Positions 25,128 to 33,938 of a stretch of DNA of 64,000 bases are shown here, in pieces. The first letter of the stretch is position 1. Every line of letters starts with the position of its first letter. This stretch comes from Pseudomonas putida (GTDB lineage: Bacteria; Pseudomonadota; Gammaproteobacteria; Pseudomonadales; Pseudomonadaceae): assembly GCF_016406145.1 (NCBI RefSeq), contig NZ_CP066306.1, forward strand, positions 3,348,001-3,412,000. The letters are read 5' to 3'. Both the position numbers and the translations under genes were made by a program. The notes below the pieces were generated by a model. That model worked only from the letters and a program-made list of their open reading frames with translations. It ran no database searches and was not told where the DNA came from.

Positions 25128-25937
25128 ATGTCGGGCCTGATCGATGTTCAGCTGCTCAGCCAGCCTGTAAAGGTGCGCACGCCCCCGCCCATTCATTTGA
25201 AACCACTGGCATCGCGCTGCAATGAGTGCCGGGTCAACGGCTTGTGCTTGCCCACGGGTTTGCCCCTGCGCGACAACACTCGCCTGGGCACATTGATCGG
25301 TCCGCGCATCCGCATCAGGAAGGGGGCTGCGCTGTTCAATGCCAATGTACCCTTGAGTGCCTTGTATGCGGTGCATTCAGGCAGCTTCAAGACCAACCTG
25401 AACAATGCCGAAGGCCAGGGTGTGATCATCAACTTCTGGATGCCGGGTGACGTGCTGGGGCTCGATGCCATCGCCACCGAGCACCATGTCTGTGATGCGA
25501 TTGCCCTGGAGGACAGCGAAGTATGCCCCGTTCCATACCATCGGCTGCAGGCCCTGGCGCGTGACTTCCCCACGCTGCAGCAAAGCTTGAACCGCCTGAT
25601 GAGCAGGGAAATCATCCGCGAGCATGAGCGCGTGCTGATGCTGTGCAACCTCTCTGCCGAGCAGCGGCTGGCCAGTTTTCTGCTGAGTTTGTCCCGACGG
25701 TTTGTCAGCCGCGGCTATTCATCCCATGGCTTCATGCTGCGCATGTCGCGCGAGGACATGGCGTCCTACCTGGGGCTGCGCCTGGAAACCATCTGCCGCT
25801 CGGTCGCCCACTTGCGCGCCCTGGGTATCGTCAACCTGCATGGCCGGCTGGTGGAGATTCTGGACATGCCTGCGCTGATGGCCCTGGAACTGGGTTACCC
25901 GGGCAGCCCTCGCCTCACTGAACTGCCAGTCGCTTGA
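25128..25937 (+). CDS. FNR/ANR-family oxygen-sensing transcription regulator
   Basis: This 269-aa Crp/Fnr regulator has the full Fe-S cysteine set: Cys31-x2-Cys34-x5-Cys40 at the N-terminus (CNECRVNGLC) and Cys122 (HHVCDAIAL). These are the positions expected for an oxygen-labile [4Fe-4S] cluster. A beta-roll, a dimerisation helix and a C-terminal helix-turn-helix (MASYLGLRLETICRSVAHLR) follow. The recognition helix has Glu220-x2-Cys223-Arg224, where canonical FNR/ANR has E-x2-S-R. It is a P. putida-type ANR paralogue, and FNR-like boxes in the surrounding 6 kb are probable targets. Confidence 0.88.
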   Translation: MSGLIDVQLLSQPVKVRTPPPIHLKPLASRCNECRVNGLCLPTGLPLRDNTRLGTLIGPRIRIRKGAALFNANVPLSALYAVHSGSFKTNLNNAEGQGVIINFWMPGDVLGLDAIATEHHVCDAIALEDSEVCPVPYHRLQALARDFPTLQQSLNRLMSREIIREHERVLMLCNLSAEQRLASFLLSLSRRFVSRGYSSHGFMLRMSREDMASYLGLRLETICRSVAHLRALGIVNLHGRLVEILDMPALMALELGYPGSPRLTELPVA

Positions 25938-25994
25938 GTGACTTAGACGCCTGGCTTAACGCGCATCGCCTCGCAACAGCTGAAGGTGTCGGAC

Positions 25995-26831
25995 ATGTCG
26001 AATTTTCATCTGGCTTACATGCCGTTGGTCACCTATCCGGATGTACTCCCCGAGGACGCTGTGGCAGCCGGTGTACAACTGGCCATCGCGCTGGGTTACG
26101 ACCTGCATGTCATGACCTTTTCGGTAAGGATCCCCTACCTTTCGCCATCAGTTGGCAGCACACTCCTGAATATCCCCGAGATGATTCGAACAACCGAAAG
26201 CAACAGCCGAACCCAGTGCAAAGCGCTGCAGGCCATGGTGAGCGGCCTTGAACACGGCCAGAGCAGTGTGGAATTCTCCACCAGAGAAGTGGTGCCAGGG
26301 CTGACGGGTACTGCGGCGGCAGAGGCGTCAAGGTATTTCGACCTGGCCATCCTGCCATGGGCAGTCGACAAGCCAGTCATCCAGGAGCTGGCAGAGTCGG
26401 TAATTTTCGGCGCTGGCAAGCCATGCGTACTCGTTCCGTCTTTGCCCATCAAGCCCGTCAGGCACATGGCGTTGGCCTGGGACGGCAGCCGCGTCGCGGC
26501 CCGAGCGCTCGCCGACGCGTCACACCTGATGACCTCAGACATGCTGATCACGGTCCTGACCGTGCAGGGGGAAAAGCCACTCGAGCACGGCAACATCGCG
26601 CAGGACATGGCACATGCCTTACAACACAGAGGCCTGAACGCTCGGCCGCTGAGCGTGAAGCTGGCCGGGCGATCAATCGCTGAGTGCCTGCAGCAAGAAG
26701 CACTCAGCGCCGGCGCCGATCTGTTGGTCATGGGCGGCTTTGGTCATTCGCGCTTGAAAGAATTCATCCTGGGTGGCGCTACCCACGGGGTTCTGCAAGC
26801 CCTTCAAATGCCCGTACTGCTGTCACACTGA
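25995..26831 (+). CDS. Tandem universal stress protein
   Basis: This 278-aa protein has two Usp-like domains. The second carries LLVMGGFGHSRLKEFILGG, a G-2x-G-9x-G nucleotide-binding loop with Ala/Thr following. The first half is more divergent (HLAYMPLVTYPDV). The ATG at 25995 is preferred over a GTG at 25986 because GAAGG stands eight bases upstream. It follows the FNR-type regulator by 57 bases on the same strand; no FNR box is visible in that gap, so it is probably expressed from the upstream promoter. Confidence 0.78.
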   Translation: MSNFHLAYMPLVTYPDVLPEDAVAAGVQLAIALGYDLHVMTFSVRIPYLSPSVGSTLLNIPEMIRTTESNSRTQCKALQAMVSGLEHGQSSVEFSTREVVPGLTGTAAAEASRYFDLAILPWAVDKPVIQELAESVIFGAGKPCVLVPSLPIKPVRHMALAWDGSRVAARALADASHLMTSDMLITVLTVQGEKPLEHGNIAQDMAHALQHRGLNARPLSVKLAGRSIAECLQQEALSAGADLLVMGGFGHSRLKEFILGGATHGVLQALQMPVLLSH

Positions 26832-26862
26832 GCCGCTGCGATCAGCATCTTCATCACCACTT

Positions 26863-26902
26863 GGCTGGCCCTATCGCCGGCAAGCCGGCGATAGGGCCAG
26901 CC
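26863..26902. terminator. Long perfect hairpin (REP-like, probable bidirectional terminator)
   Basis: A perfect 19-bp inverted repeat with a 2-base loop (arm 26863-26881, GGCTGGCCC...CGCCGGC; arm 26884-26902). It lies between the convergent universal stress (stop 26831) and RIO kinase (stop 26914) genes. The GCCGGC core relates it to the REP palindromes elsewhere in the window. Confidence 0.7.
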
Positions 26903-26913
26903 CCCATGCGAGA

Positions 26914-27807
26914 TTACTGCAGCCAGGGCGGCGGCGGTTCTTCGCCCTTGACCGGCCCATGCTCGGCTTCTGCCCGCGCAGCTCGGCGGCGGACATCATC
27001 CAGGCGGGCAGCGTCGATTTCACGCATCACGCCCCCCACGTCCGCGACATGCTCATCATCCTCGAATTCGCCTGTCAACGGGCTGTCCGCACGCAGTTCA
27101 CCTGCCTCGTACAGTGCCCACATTTCCTGGGCAAAGCGGGTGTCCTTCAACTCCGGTGCAAAGCGCCCGAAATAGTGAGCCATGTTCGCCACATCACGCT
27201 GCAGCATGCTGAACGCATGGTTGTTGCCCGCCGCATCCACCGCCTGCGGCAGGTCGATGATCACCGGGCCATCGGGGCCCAGCAGCACATTGAATTCGGA
27301 CAGGTCGCCATGCACCAGGCCGGCACACAGCATCAGCACGATCTGGCGAATGACGAAGGCGTGGTACTCACGCGCCTCATCAGCCTCCAGGTGAACGTCG
27401 TTAAGGCGCGGGGCCGCATCGCCATCGGCGTCGGTCACCAGCTCCATCAGCAGTACGCCATCCTGGAAGTCATAGGGTTTGGGCACCCGCACACCGGCAT
27501 TGGCCAGGCGGAACAACGCCGCCACTTCAGCGTTCTGCCAGGCATCCTCGGCTTCCTTGCGGCCGTACTTGCTGCCCTTGGCCATCGCCCGGGCCTGGCG
27601 GCTGTTGCGTACCTTGCGGCCTTCCTGGTACTCGGCGGCCTGGCGGAAACTGCGTTTGTTGGCCTCTTTATAGACCTTGGCGCACCGTACCTGGGCGCCG
27701 CAACGCACCACGTAGACGGCTGCTTCCTTGCCGCTCATCAAGGGTCGCAGTACTTCGTCGACCAGTCCGTCTTCAATCAGCGGTTCGATTCGTTTTGGCG
27801 TCTTCAT
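26914..27807 (-). CDS. RIO1-family serine protein kinase
   Basis: This 297-aa protein has RIO-kinase features: the nucleotide-loop region LMSGKEAAVYVVRCG, a conserved Lys in RCAKVYKEANKR, the catalytic loop LVHGDLSEFNVLL and the metal-binding Asp in VIIDLPQAV. Bacterial RIO kinases are widespread in Pseudomonas but their substrates are unknown. I chose the start at 27807 (MKTPKRIEPLIEDGL) because it matches the family N-terminus; an ATG 51 bases upstream has a GAGAGG directly before it and remains possible. It is expressed alone. Confidence 0.85.
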   Translation of the reverse strand: MKTPKRIEPLIEDGLVDEVLRPLMSGKEAAVYVVRCGAQVRCAKVYKEANKRSFRQAAEYQEGRKVRNSRQARAMAKGSKYGRKEAEDAWQNAEVAALFRLANAGVRVPKPYDFQDGVLLMELVTDADGDAAPRLNDVHLEADEAREYHAFVIRQIVLMLCAGLVHGDLSEFNVLLGPDGPVIIDLPQAVDAAGNNHAFSMLQRDVANMAHYFGRFAPELKDTRFAQEMWALYEAGELRADSPLTGEFEDDEHVADVGGVMREIDAARLDDVRRRAARAEAEHGPVKGEEPPPPWLQ

Positions 27808-27895
27808 CAGGCTTGTGTTCGGGGTCCTGTCTGGCCTTATGGCTTGGTTGGCGAACATCCTCTCACAGGCTGATGCGTCTTGCTCGTTTGTCTGC

Positions 27896-28339
27896 TCAGG
27901 CGGCGGCCCAGCGCTGTGTTATCCAGTGCCGAACCTGGTCGAATGCCCAGTTGTACACCACGGTGTAGGGCAGAATGATCACGAAGAAGCCCAGCTCAAC
28001 CATGAGCGCCTGCCAAAGCGAGATATCCAGCATCCAGGCCGCCACCGGCAGGCACCACACCACCAGCCCCAACTCGAAACCCAGGCCGTGGGCAAAGCGT
28101 GCTGCGGCCTTCCAGTGGATGCGTGCGGTGCGCACCCAACGGTCGACCAGCGCGTTGTAGAGCATGTTCCACACCATGGCGATCAGCGACAGGGTGACCG
28201 CAAGGCCACCTGCCGTGGCCAACGACTTGCCCATCACCCAGGACAAAAGTGGCGCGCACAGCAGCACGGCAAACACTTCATAGCCGACGGCATGGACCAG
28301 GCGTTCGGTGAAAGAGACTTTTTTCACGGCATTTTCCAT
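27896..28339 (-). CDS. PACE-family efflux transporter (AceI-like)
   Basis: This 147-aa protein contains two tandem bacterial transmembrane pair domains, four helices in all. The family's signature acidic residue is in the first helix (RLVHAVGYEVFAVLL), and a duplicated block (RFAHGLGFELGLVVW) follows. PACE proteins export chlorhexidine, acriflavine and short-chain diamines with proton coupling. It is transcribed divergently from the LysR-type gene at 28421, the usual arrangement, which suggests regulation by that LysR if it is functional. Confidence 0.85.
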   Translation of the reverse strand: MENAVKKVSFTERLVHAVGYEVFAVLLCAPLLSWVMGKSLATAGGLAVTLSLIAMVWNMLYNALVDRWVRTARIHWKAAARFAHGLGFELGLVVWCLPVAAWMLDISLWQALMVELGFFVIILPYTVVYNWAFDQVRHWITQRWAAA

Positions 28340-28420
28340 CCAGTAGTGAACTTGTGCTTCACATTTTCTTTGATGGAACTGATACTCGCCATATAGATCC
28401 TATCGGTTTTATCAATACCT

Positions 28421-29289
28421 GTGCGCTACTCACCTGAAGCCCTCGTTGCCTTTGTCGAAGCTGCGGCCCTTGGCTCGTTTTCCGCCGCAGCACGCAAACT
28501 GCGCAAAAGTCAGTCGACCATCAGCATCGCAATCGCCAACTTCGAGGCTGACATAGGTTGCGAACTGTTCGACCGTGCCGGCCGTCACCCCACCCTGAAT
28601 GAGGCAGGCCGCCAGGTTTTGACCCACGTCGAGGCGATCCTCGATGCCAGCGCCCGGCTCGATGCGCTGGCGGTGAGGCTGGCCGAACAGTAGAGCCGCT
28701 GGTGTCGGTGGTGATGTCCGACAGTTACAGCGTGACCTTTCAAGGCGCGGTGATAGGTGGCTTCGCTGCCAACTATCCGCACACCGAACTGCGCTGCGGG
28801 CCTTCGGAAGACGCCGACGTTATCGACCTGATCCAACAGGGCATGGCGCAGATCGGCATCCTTGCAGCGCAGCAGCGCTACCCGGCCGACATCGCCGTGG
28901 CACGCCTGCCGGAACATGCGGAATTCGCCGTTTACGTCAGCACCGGACATGCCTTGGCAAAACAGCCTGGCGTGCAGCCACAGCACCTGGAAAACGAGCG
29001 TCAGCTATACATCAGGACCTATGCGCCGAGCCTGCACCACGGGCGCGGCCAGGCCTGGTCGGCGCCGGACTACCTGACCCTGCTGGAGTTCGCGGTGCGC
29101 GGCTATGGCTGGGCGGAGCTGCCCAGGGCGCTGGTAGCGCGCTTCGGTAGTGGCCTGGTGGAATTGCCCGTGGCCGGCTACCCACGCAGAGTCGCGATGG
29201 ATGTTGCCTGGTCGCGCCGACGAGCCTTGGGCCCCGCCGGGCAATGGTTGGTGCAGCAATTGCTGGTGGGCGGTTTCACGCCCCAGTGA
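28421..29289 (+). pseudogene. LysR-type regulator gene split by a frameshift
   Basis: Two adjoining frames make one LysR protein. The first (28421-28693) has the DNA-binding helix-turn-helix (ALVAFVEAAALGSFSAAARK, SQSTISIAIANFE). The second (from about 28690 to 29289) has the effector domain (GFAANYPHTELRCG, VDVAWSRRRALGPAG). The join reads GAACAGTAGAGCCG; adding one G after CAG restores the frame as EQVEPLVSVVMSD and gives about 289 aa, normal for the family. It starts with GTG. It is either a real one-base deletion that inactivates the regulator of the PACE gene or a sequencing error. Confidence 0.8.
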
Positions 29290-29362
29290 CGTCAAATACG
29301 AGCCTCTTTATGGCAGCCAGTGCGCGAGACTGGCAGGCCAATCAAACGCCGGGGTAGCGCGT

Positions 29363-30268
29363 CTATTGATCGTGGCCTGCTTCAACAACCTGCCAACTGT
29401 CATCCGGATCGAAACGTTTCATGCCCTTGGCCAACGCTTCGCCCTCGGCCCCCAGGTCCTTCTCGAACACCTGCCCGTCATGGCTGACCATGAAGCTCAT
29501 CACCCCGGTGTCGTTGTACCTGGCCGGCCAGGCGACCATGGCGAAGCCGCGGCTCATATGCTTGCCGATCAGGTAACTGTACGCACCGCCCGGCGCAGAA
29601 GGGCCCTGGGCCTCGAGAATGCGGAAGTGGTAGCCGTACCAGTCATCCCCGGGTGTATTCTGGCCGAACAGCGGGCCCAGCGGGCTGACCTGCCCGCCCG
29701 TTTCGTCCGCCCAGTACAAGCCGTCGCGCTTGCCGGGTGTGCTGAAAACCTGCCGGGCGTATTCCAGGGCGCCATCACCGTTGTGGTCCTGCGTGGCGTA
29801 GTCCATCTGCGCATCGTGATAGGCAAGCAGCGACTGCACAGCGGCCAACTCGTCGCGGCCAATGCGCCGGGCACGAATCTCGGCACTGCCGGCCTTGAGG
29901 TCAAAGCGCCAGCCACTGGCAGTTAGCGCGAGCGGAATGGGCAAGGTCCAGTGCTCGCTGCCCACTGCCAGAATGGCCTGCCGGTCACCGCGCATCTGGA
30001 TCTGGTGCTGCTGGTGGTACTGCTGCACAAACGCATCAACGTCGCTGCGCTGCACGCCTTCGCGGGGGATATAGGTGCGCCAGTCGTCACCGAGCAACTG
30101 CGTCAGGCGCGCCTGGTCTGCCTGCTCCACCCCCAGCGCCTCGACGAAGGCTGCGGCGGCCTTCTGCGGTGTGGGGAATGCCTGCTGCGCGGTGGCCAGG
30201 CATGACCATGCGGCGCCGACGGCAAACAGCCACAGGCCCAGCGACGACTTGCTTTGGCTCATGTTCAT
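29363..30268 (-). CDS. DUF2950 family secreted protein
   Basis: This 301-aa protein has a signal peptide (cleavage near LATAQQ-AF) and the DUF2950 body with GRDELAAVQSLLAYHDAQ, ARQVFSTPGKRDGLYW and YHFRILEAQGPSAPGGAYSY. No biochemical function is established for the family. The start overlaps the DUF3300 stop as ATGA, so the two are translationally coupled. This pairing is common in Proteobacteria. It likely acts in the periplasm. Confidence 0.85.
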   Translation of the reverse strand: MNMSQSKSSLGLWLFAVGAAWSCLATAQQAFPTPQKAAAAFVEALGVEQADQARLTQLLGDDWRTYIPREGVQRSDVDAFVQQYHQQHQIQMRGDRQAILAVGSEHWTLPIPLALTASGWRFDLKAGSAEIRARRIGRDELAAVQSLLAYHDAQMDYATQDHNGDGALEYARQVFSTPGKRDGLYWADETGGQVSPLGPLFGQNTPGDDWYGYHFRILEAQGPSAPGGAYSYLIGKHMSRGFAMVAWPARYNDTGVMSFMVSHDGQVFEKDLGAEGEALAKGMKRFDPDDSWQVVEAGHDQ

Positions 30269-31611
30269 CGACGCCCCCCTCCACCACGGTGCATGGCCGC
30301 ACTGGGCCGGGAGATGGTATGGCCCGCCGCACGCGATGCACTCGGCCGCTGGGCGAGCGATTGGCTGGTACGGCCACGATTGGCCTGCGCCGCAGAGCGT
30401 GAGGGGGATCGCACGCCATCGAACGCATTGTTCTTCGCCCTCCCAGCGCTATAGCCCGTTTTGTTGTGCAGCGCCTGGCGTGCCTGGCCGTTTGCCTGCC
30501 GGTGCTCCGCAGCACGGGGCCTGCTGGCCTGGGCTTCGCGTGCCCGGTCCCGCGCTTCACGATTGCTGGTGGCCGGGCGTTCGATACCCGCCCGGTCCAT
30601 CGAAGCACGGGCGCGATCGCGTGCCTGGGCACGCTGGGCATCGTCGCCACGGTAAGCCGCACGCTGGCTGGCCCCGTCGAGCTGGCGGCCAAATTGCTGG
30701 CGGCTGCGGTTATCACGGTACGGCACCCCATCGCGATGCACGGCATTGTGCTGCCAGGTGTTCTGGTTGTTGGCGATACGGTTGTTGACGTTGATGTTGT
30801 TGTAACGATTGACGTCGATATCGATGTCGTTGCGCCCCCAGTCGCAATCGCCCCACAGCGAGTTGACGATCGCAACGCCAGTGCCGAACGCCAGCCCTGC
30901 CAACAGCGCGCTGCCGGCGTAGTACAGCGGCGATGGCGGGTAATACACCGGTGGTGATGAGGGGTAGGCCCAGGTACCGTAAGCAGTGGTCGGGTTATAG
31001 GTGGGCACATACACCACCTGCGGGTCGGTCGGCTGGATGATGATGGTGCTGGAAGAGGAACTGCTGGCCGGTGCCGCTTGCGAGCTGGGCGCGGCTGCCG
31101 GGGCAGCCTGCACCGTGACGTTCTGGTACTGGTTGCTCTGCAGGTTGCCTGCGGCCTTGGCCTGCTGGCGCAGACGCTGCACGGCCCCCATCACATCATC
31201 AGGCTGGGCCAGAAACGCATCCCCCAGGCGCTGCACCCACACCGGGTCCTGCCCGAGAACCACCAGCACCTGCGGGAACGCCACCAATGCCTGGACACTC
31301 GGGTCCCAGGCCTGCGTCGCCACTTGTTTGACAGCCTCATCACCCTGAGCCTTGGGATTGGCCTTGGACCACGTCACTGCTTCGGCCACTTCACCGGGAT
31401 AAGTGGCGGCCATCAGTACCTGTGCCAGCAGCGCGTCGGGATACAGGGCAATCGGCGCGAGCATCTGGTCCAGTTGCTCGGGGTTGAACACCGCCTGCTT
31501 GGCGGGTGCCGCCTCGGCGGCCGGGGCAGGCTCTTGCGCCTGGACCAGGCCTGGTTCACCACCCAGGTAAAGCAGCAGCGCCACGGCACATAACAATGGC
31601 ATGCGCATCAC
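30265..31611 (-). CDS. DUF3300 family secreted protein
   Basis: This 448-aa protein has a signal peptide (MMRMPLLCAVALLLYLGG). The conserved DUF3300 domain follows (LDQMLAPIALYPDALLAQVLMAATYP, VKQVATQAWDPSVQALVAFP, IIIQPTDPQVVYVPTYNP). The C-terminal tail of about 170 residues is Arg/Ala/Gln/Asn-rich, basic and low-complexity (AQARDRARASMDRAG). That suggests binding to an acidic polymer or the cell envelope. Its function is unknown. It is the first gene of a two-gene operon with DUF2950. Confidence 0.85.
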   Translation of the reverse strand: MMRMPLLCAVALLLYLGGEPGLVQAQEPAPAAEAAPAKQAVFNPEQLDQMLAPIALYPDALLAQVLMAATYPGEVAEAVTWSKANPKAQGDEAVKQVATQAWDPSVQALVAFPQVLVVLGQDPVWVQRLGDAFLAQPDDVMGAVQRLRQQAKAAGNLQSNQYQNVTVQAAPAAAPSSQAAPASSSSSSTIIIQPTDPQVVYVPTYNPTTAYGTWAYPSSPPVYYPPSPLYYAGSALLAGLAFGTGVAIVNSLWGDCDWGRNDIDIDVNRYNNINVNNRIANNQNTWQHNAVHRDGVPYRDNRSRQQFGRQLDGASQRAAYRGDDAQRAQARDRARASMDRAGIERPATSNREARDRAREAQASRPRAAEHRQANGQARQALHNKTGYSAGRAKNNAFDGVRSPSRSAAQANRGRTSQSLAQRPSASRAAGHTISRPSAAMHRGGGGRR

Positions 31612-31785
31612 AATATCCCTCTGGGCCTTACCGCGTGGAGCTTAAGGTTAGCAAAGGCTGCCGTTCTCACACGGCGCTATCGATAGTCACTATCGAGAAT
31701 GGCAATTTCTAATGATCGCGTCGGCTCAATAATCTTGCTCCATCGATTCGTCACCCACCCATCTCCCGAATCCTGGAGCTTGCCG

Positions 31786-32037
31786 ATGAACACCACGGCC
31801 CGCCTGCTGTTCGCCACCCTGTCAGCCGCTGCAATTGCCGTGCTCAGCGGTTGCGCCACCCACCCCGAACTGCGCCCCTACACCGCAGAAGAAACCCGCC
31901 AGCTTCAGCTCGAAGCCATTCAGCGCCAGGCACTCTCCCTGGATGAGTACGAGCTGCGCAAACGCGTGATCCTGCGCGCCGCCAGCGAACAGGTGGTGAC
32001 CGAGGTGGCCGAGCCGGCCGGGGCGATAAAAGGTTGA
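31786..32037 (+). CDS. Small lipoprotein of unknown function
   Basis: This 83-aa protein has a lipoprotein signal peptide and lipobox (AVLSGC, Cys about residue 22). A charged mature part with a helix-forming segment (AEETRQLQLEAIQRQALSLDEYELRKR) follows. The residues after Cys are ATHP, with no Asp at +2, so sorting to the outer membrane is expected. The ATG at 31786 has TGGAG eight bases upstream. No known family was recognised. Confidence 0.7.
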   Translation: MNTTARLLFATLSAAAIAVLSGCATHPELRPYTAEETRQLQLEAIQRQALSLDEYELRKRVILRAASEQVVTEVAEPAGAIKG

Positions 32038-32175
32038 ATTGAAAGCCAGGCTATACGCTTACGCCCGGCCCCTGATCGACCTCTCCACCCGTTTGAAGAA
32101 CGCCACGCTGTTTTCCCCGCCAGCCAACACGGGTATCCTGTGCCGCTCAAGCGCAAGCCTTCCAGGACGGTGACC

Positions 32176-32895
32176 ATGACCAGGCCCCTTCTGTTGCTCA
32201 GTGCGGCCCTGCTGTTCAGCCCGGTGCTGCAAGCGCAGCAGATCCAACGCCAACTGGGCGATTTCGACTTCAAACTTGGCACCACGCCTTCACGCAGCAT
32301 GGCCCAGGGGCTGATCTCGCCCAGCGCCAGCGGCGCCTTTCACGGTGGCCTGGACCTCAGCCACCCCAGCGGTTGGTACGTGGGCCAGTATGCGCCGAGC
32401 ATGGGCGTGACGCCTGATTCCACACTGCGCCTAGACAGCTACCTGGGCTACAAGCACCACTTCGACAGCACACTGGGTTACGAAGTAGGCCTGATCCACT
32501 ACAGCCAGCCGAACATCGCAGGGCCGGACAGCTATGCGTTGTATGGCGGCATTTCGGTCATGGGCAGCCGAATCGGCGGGGCCTGGCGTGACAACCCGGA
32601 CAATCGCACCGGCACCCTGTTCGCCGACTTTGGCCAGCTGCCGCTGTTCGACATCGACCTCACGGTCAAACTCGCCCATCACCGCCTCGGCACGCCCTTC
32701 ACCATCGGCGACGGCAGCCAGGTGAATGCGTTCTCCGACTGGTCGCTGGAGCTGTCGCGCCCCTGGCTGGGCATCGACCTGAACCTGATCTACAGCAACT
32801 CCGACCTCAACGGCGGGGGCTGCGGTGCCTATGCCGGTATCAACACGTATTGCGAGAGCATGCTGACGTTCAAGGCTCAGCGCAGTTTCTTCTAG
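32176..32895 (+). CDS. TorF-family outer membrane protein (Gcw_chp)
   Basis: This 239-aa protein has a signal peptide (MTRPLLLLSAALLFSPVLQAQQ). Repeated amphipathic beta strands carry aromatic ends (YVGQYAPSM, LDSYLGYKHHF, YEVGLIHYSQP, WSLELSRPWLGIDLNLIYS), and the protein ends in Phe, typical of outer-membrane beta-barrels. It resembles the TIGR02001/TorF group of putative porins. The stop shares the CTAG tetranucleotide with the stop of the convergent LysR gene. Confidence 0.75.
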   Translation: MTRPLLLLSAALLFSPVLQAQQIQRQLGDFDFKLGTTPSRSMAQGLISPSASGAFHGGLDLSHPSGWYVGQYAPSMGVTPDSTLRLDSYLGYKHHFDSTLGYEVGLIHYSQPNIAGPDSYALYGGISVMGSRIGGAWRDNPDNRTGTLFADFGQLPLFDIDLTVKLAHHRLGTPFTIGDGSQVNAFSDWSLELSRPWLGIDLNLIYSNSDLNGGGCGAYAGINTYCESMLTFKAQRSFF

Positions 32896-33812
32896 GGGCC
32901 CAGGGGCGGCTGCAGTGCCCTGTCTGCCCCCTCAGGCATCAAGGTGGCGATCAACGCCCTCACCGTACCTGGTAACGCATCCAGCTCGCGCACCAGAATG
33001 CTCCGCTCGCGCACGGCCCACGCTTCATCCAGTTCGATGGTGACCAGGTTCATGGTCTGGCTGTGCCGGACAGCCGCTGACTCGGGGATGATGCCAATCC
33101 CCACGCCCGCCTCCACCAGCCGGCATATGGCCTCGAAGCTCGACAGCTGGATACGCAGCGACAGATTCAGGCCCATGCGTTCGACATGGTCGCGCAGGAA
33201 GCTGAGCAAGGTGCTGCCGTCGTGCAGGCCGATATGCTGGAACGCCAGCGTCTGCTTGAGCGTGACCTGCCTGCTGGCAGCCAGCTCATGCCCTGCAGGC
33301 ACGATCAGCACCAGCCGGTCGGTACTGAAGTGCAGCACCTGCAAACCGCTGGCTTCCACGGGGCCTGCGATGATGCCCATGTCGCTGCTGCCATCGAGCA
33401 CACCGCGCACGATATCCCGCGACAGGCGCTCCTGCAGGTCCACGGTCACGCCGGGACGTTTGGCGAGAAAGCCCGCCAGCACTTCGGGCAGAAACTCGGT
33501 CACTGCGGTGGTGTTGGCAAAGATGCGGATATGCCCGGCCGAATCGGTGCCGAACTGGGCGAACTCGGCTTTCAGGTAGTCCACCTGGCGCATGATCAAC
33601 CGCGCGTGCATGAGCAGTTTTTGCCCGGCCGGGGTCAGTTCGACACCCCGGCTGTCGCGGTACAGCAGGCGCGTGTCGAGCTGCGCCTCCAGGGCCTTGA
33701 CGCGCGCACTTGCAGCTGCCGGTGAGAGGAATGCGCGCCGCGCGCCTTGGGTCAGGCTCGGTGACTCGCCGATATGAATGAACAGCCTCAGGTCTGCCAG
33801 ATCAAAATGCAT
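32892..33812 (-). CDS. LysR-type regulator of the itaconate cluster (ItcR/RipR-like)
   Basis: This 306-aa LysR protein has an N-terminal winged helix-turn-helix (ESPSLTQGARRAFLSPAAASARVKALEAQL) and an effector-binding domain. It is divergent from the itaconyl-CoA hydratase gene, exactly as the LysR gene PA0877 stands beside PA0878 in P. aeruginosa, where the regulator responds to itaconate. The intergenic region holds a GCGTTC-N9-GAACGC dyad with a T-N11-A core, a likely binding site that recurs before dctP. Assignment is by synteny and family, not by a diagnostic residue. Confidence 0.85.
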   Translation of the reverse strand: MHFDLADLRLFIHIGESPSLTQGARRAFLSPAAASARVKALEAQLDTRLLYRDSRGVELTPAGQKLLMHARLIMRQVDYLKAEFAQFGTDSAGHIRIFANTTAVTEFLPEVLAGFLAKRPGVTVDLQERLSRDIVRGVLDGSSDMGIIAGPVEASGLQVLHFSTDRLVLIVPAGHELAASRQVTLKQTLAFQHIGLHDGSTLLSFLRDHVERMGLNLSLRIQLSSFEAICRLVEAGVGIGIIPESAAVRHSQTMNLVTIELDEAWAVRERSILVRELDALPGTVRALIATLMPEGADRALQPPLGP

Positions 33813-33834
33813 GGGCCTATCCGAATGTGGAGCA

Positions 33835-33880
33835 GGCGTTCAGCATACATGAACGCTGCCTTACATAAATGCAAATTCAC
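33835..33880 (+). promoter_or_regulatory. Predicted LysR operator/promoter block upstream of ich
   Basis: The 46-bp block begins with the dyad GCGTTCA-N7-TGAACGC (inner TCA-N7-TGA fits T-N11-A) and ends with CTTACATAAATGCAAATTCA. About 36 of 46 positions are identical to 39365-39410 upstream of dctP. It lies between the divergent LysR and ich genes. Confidence 0.7.
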
Positions 33881-33938
33881 AGAATGCCAAGTCCCTCGCA
33901 TGATCGCTGCATAACAACAAATGCAGAGGCCAATGGTT

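Noticed and set aside
31676..31700. CTATCGATAGTCACTATCGAGA short repeat
   Set aside because: It is a brief imperfect repeat in a promoter region; I cannot link it to a known regulator.
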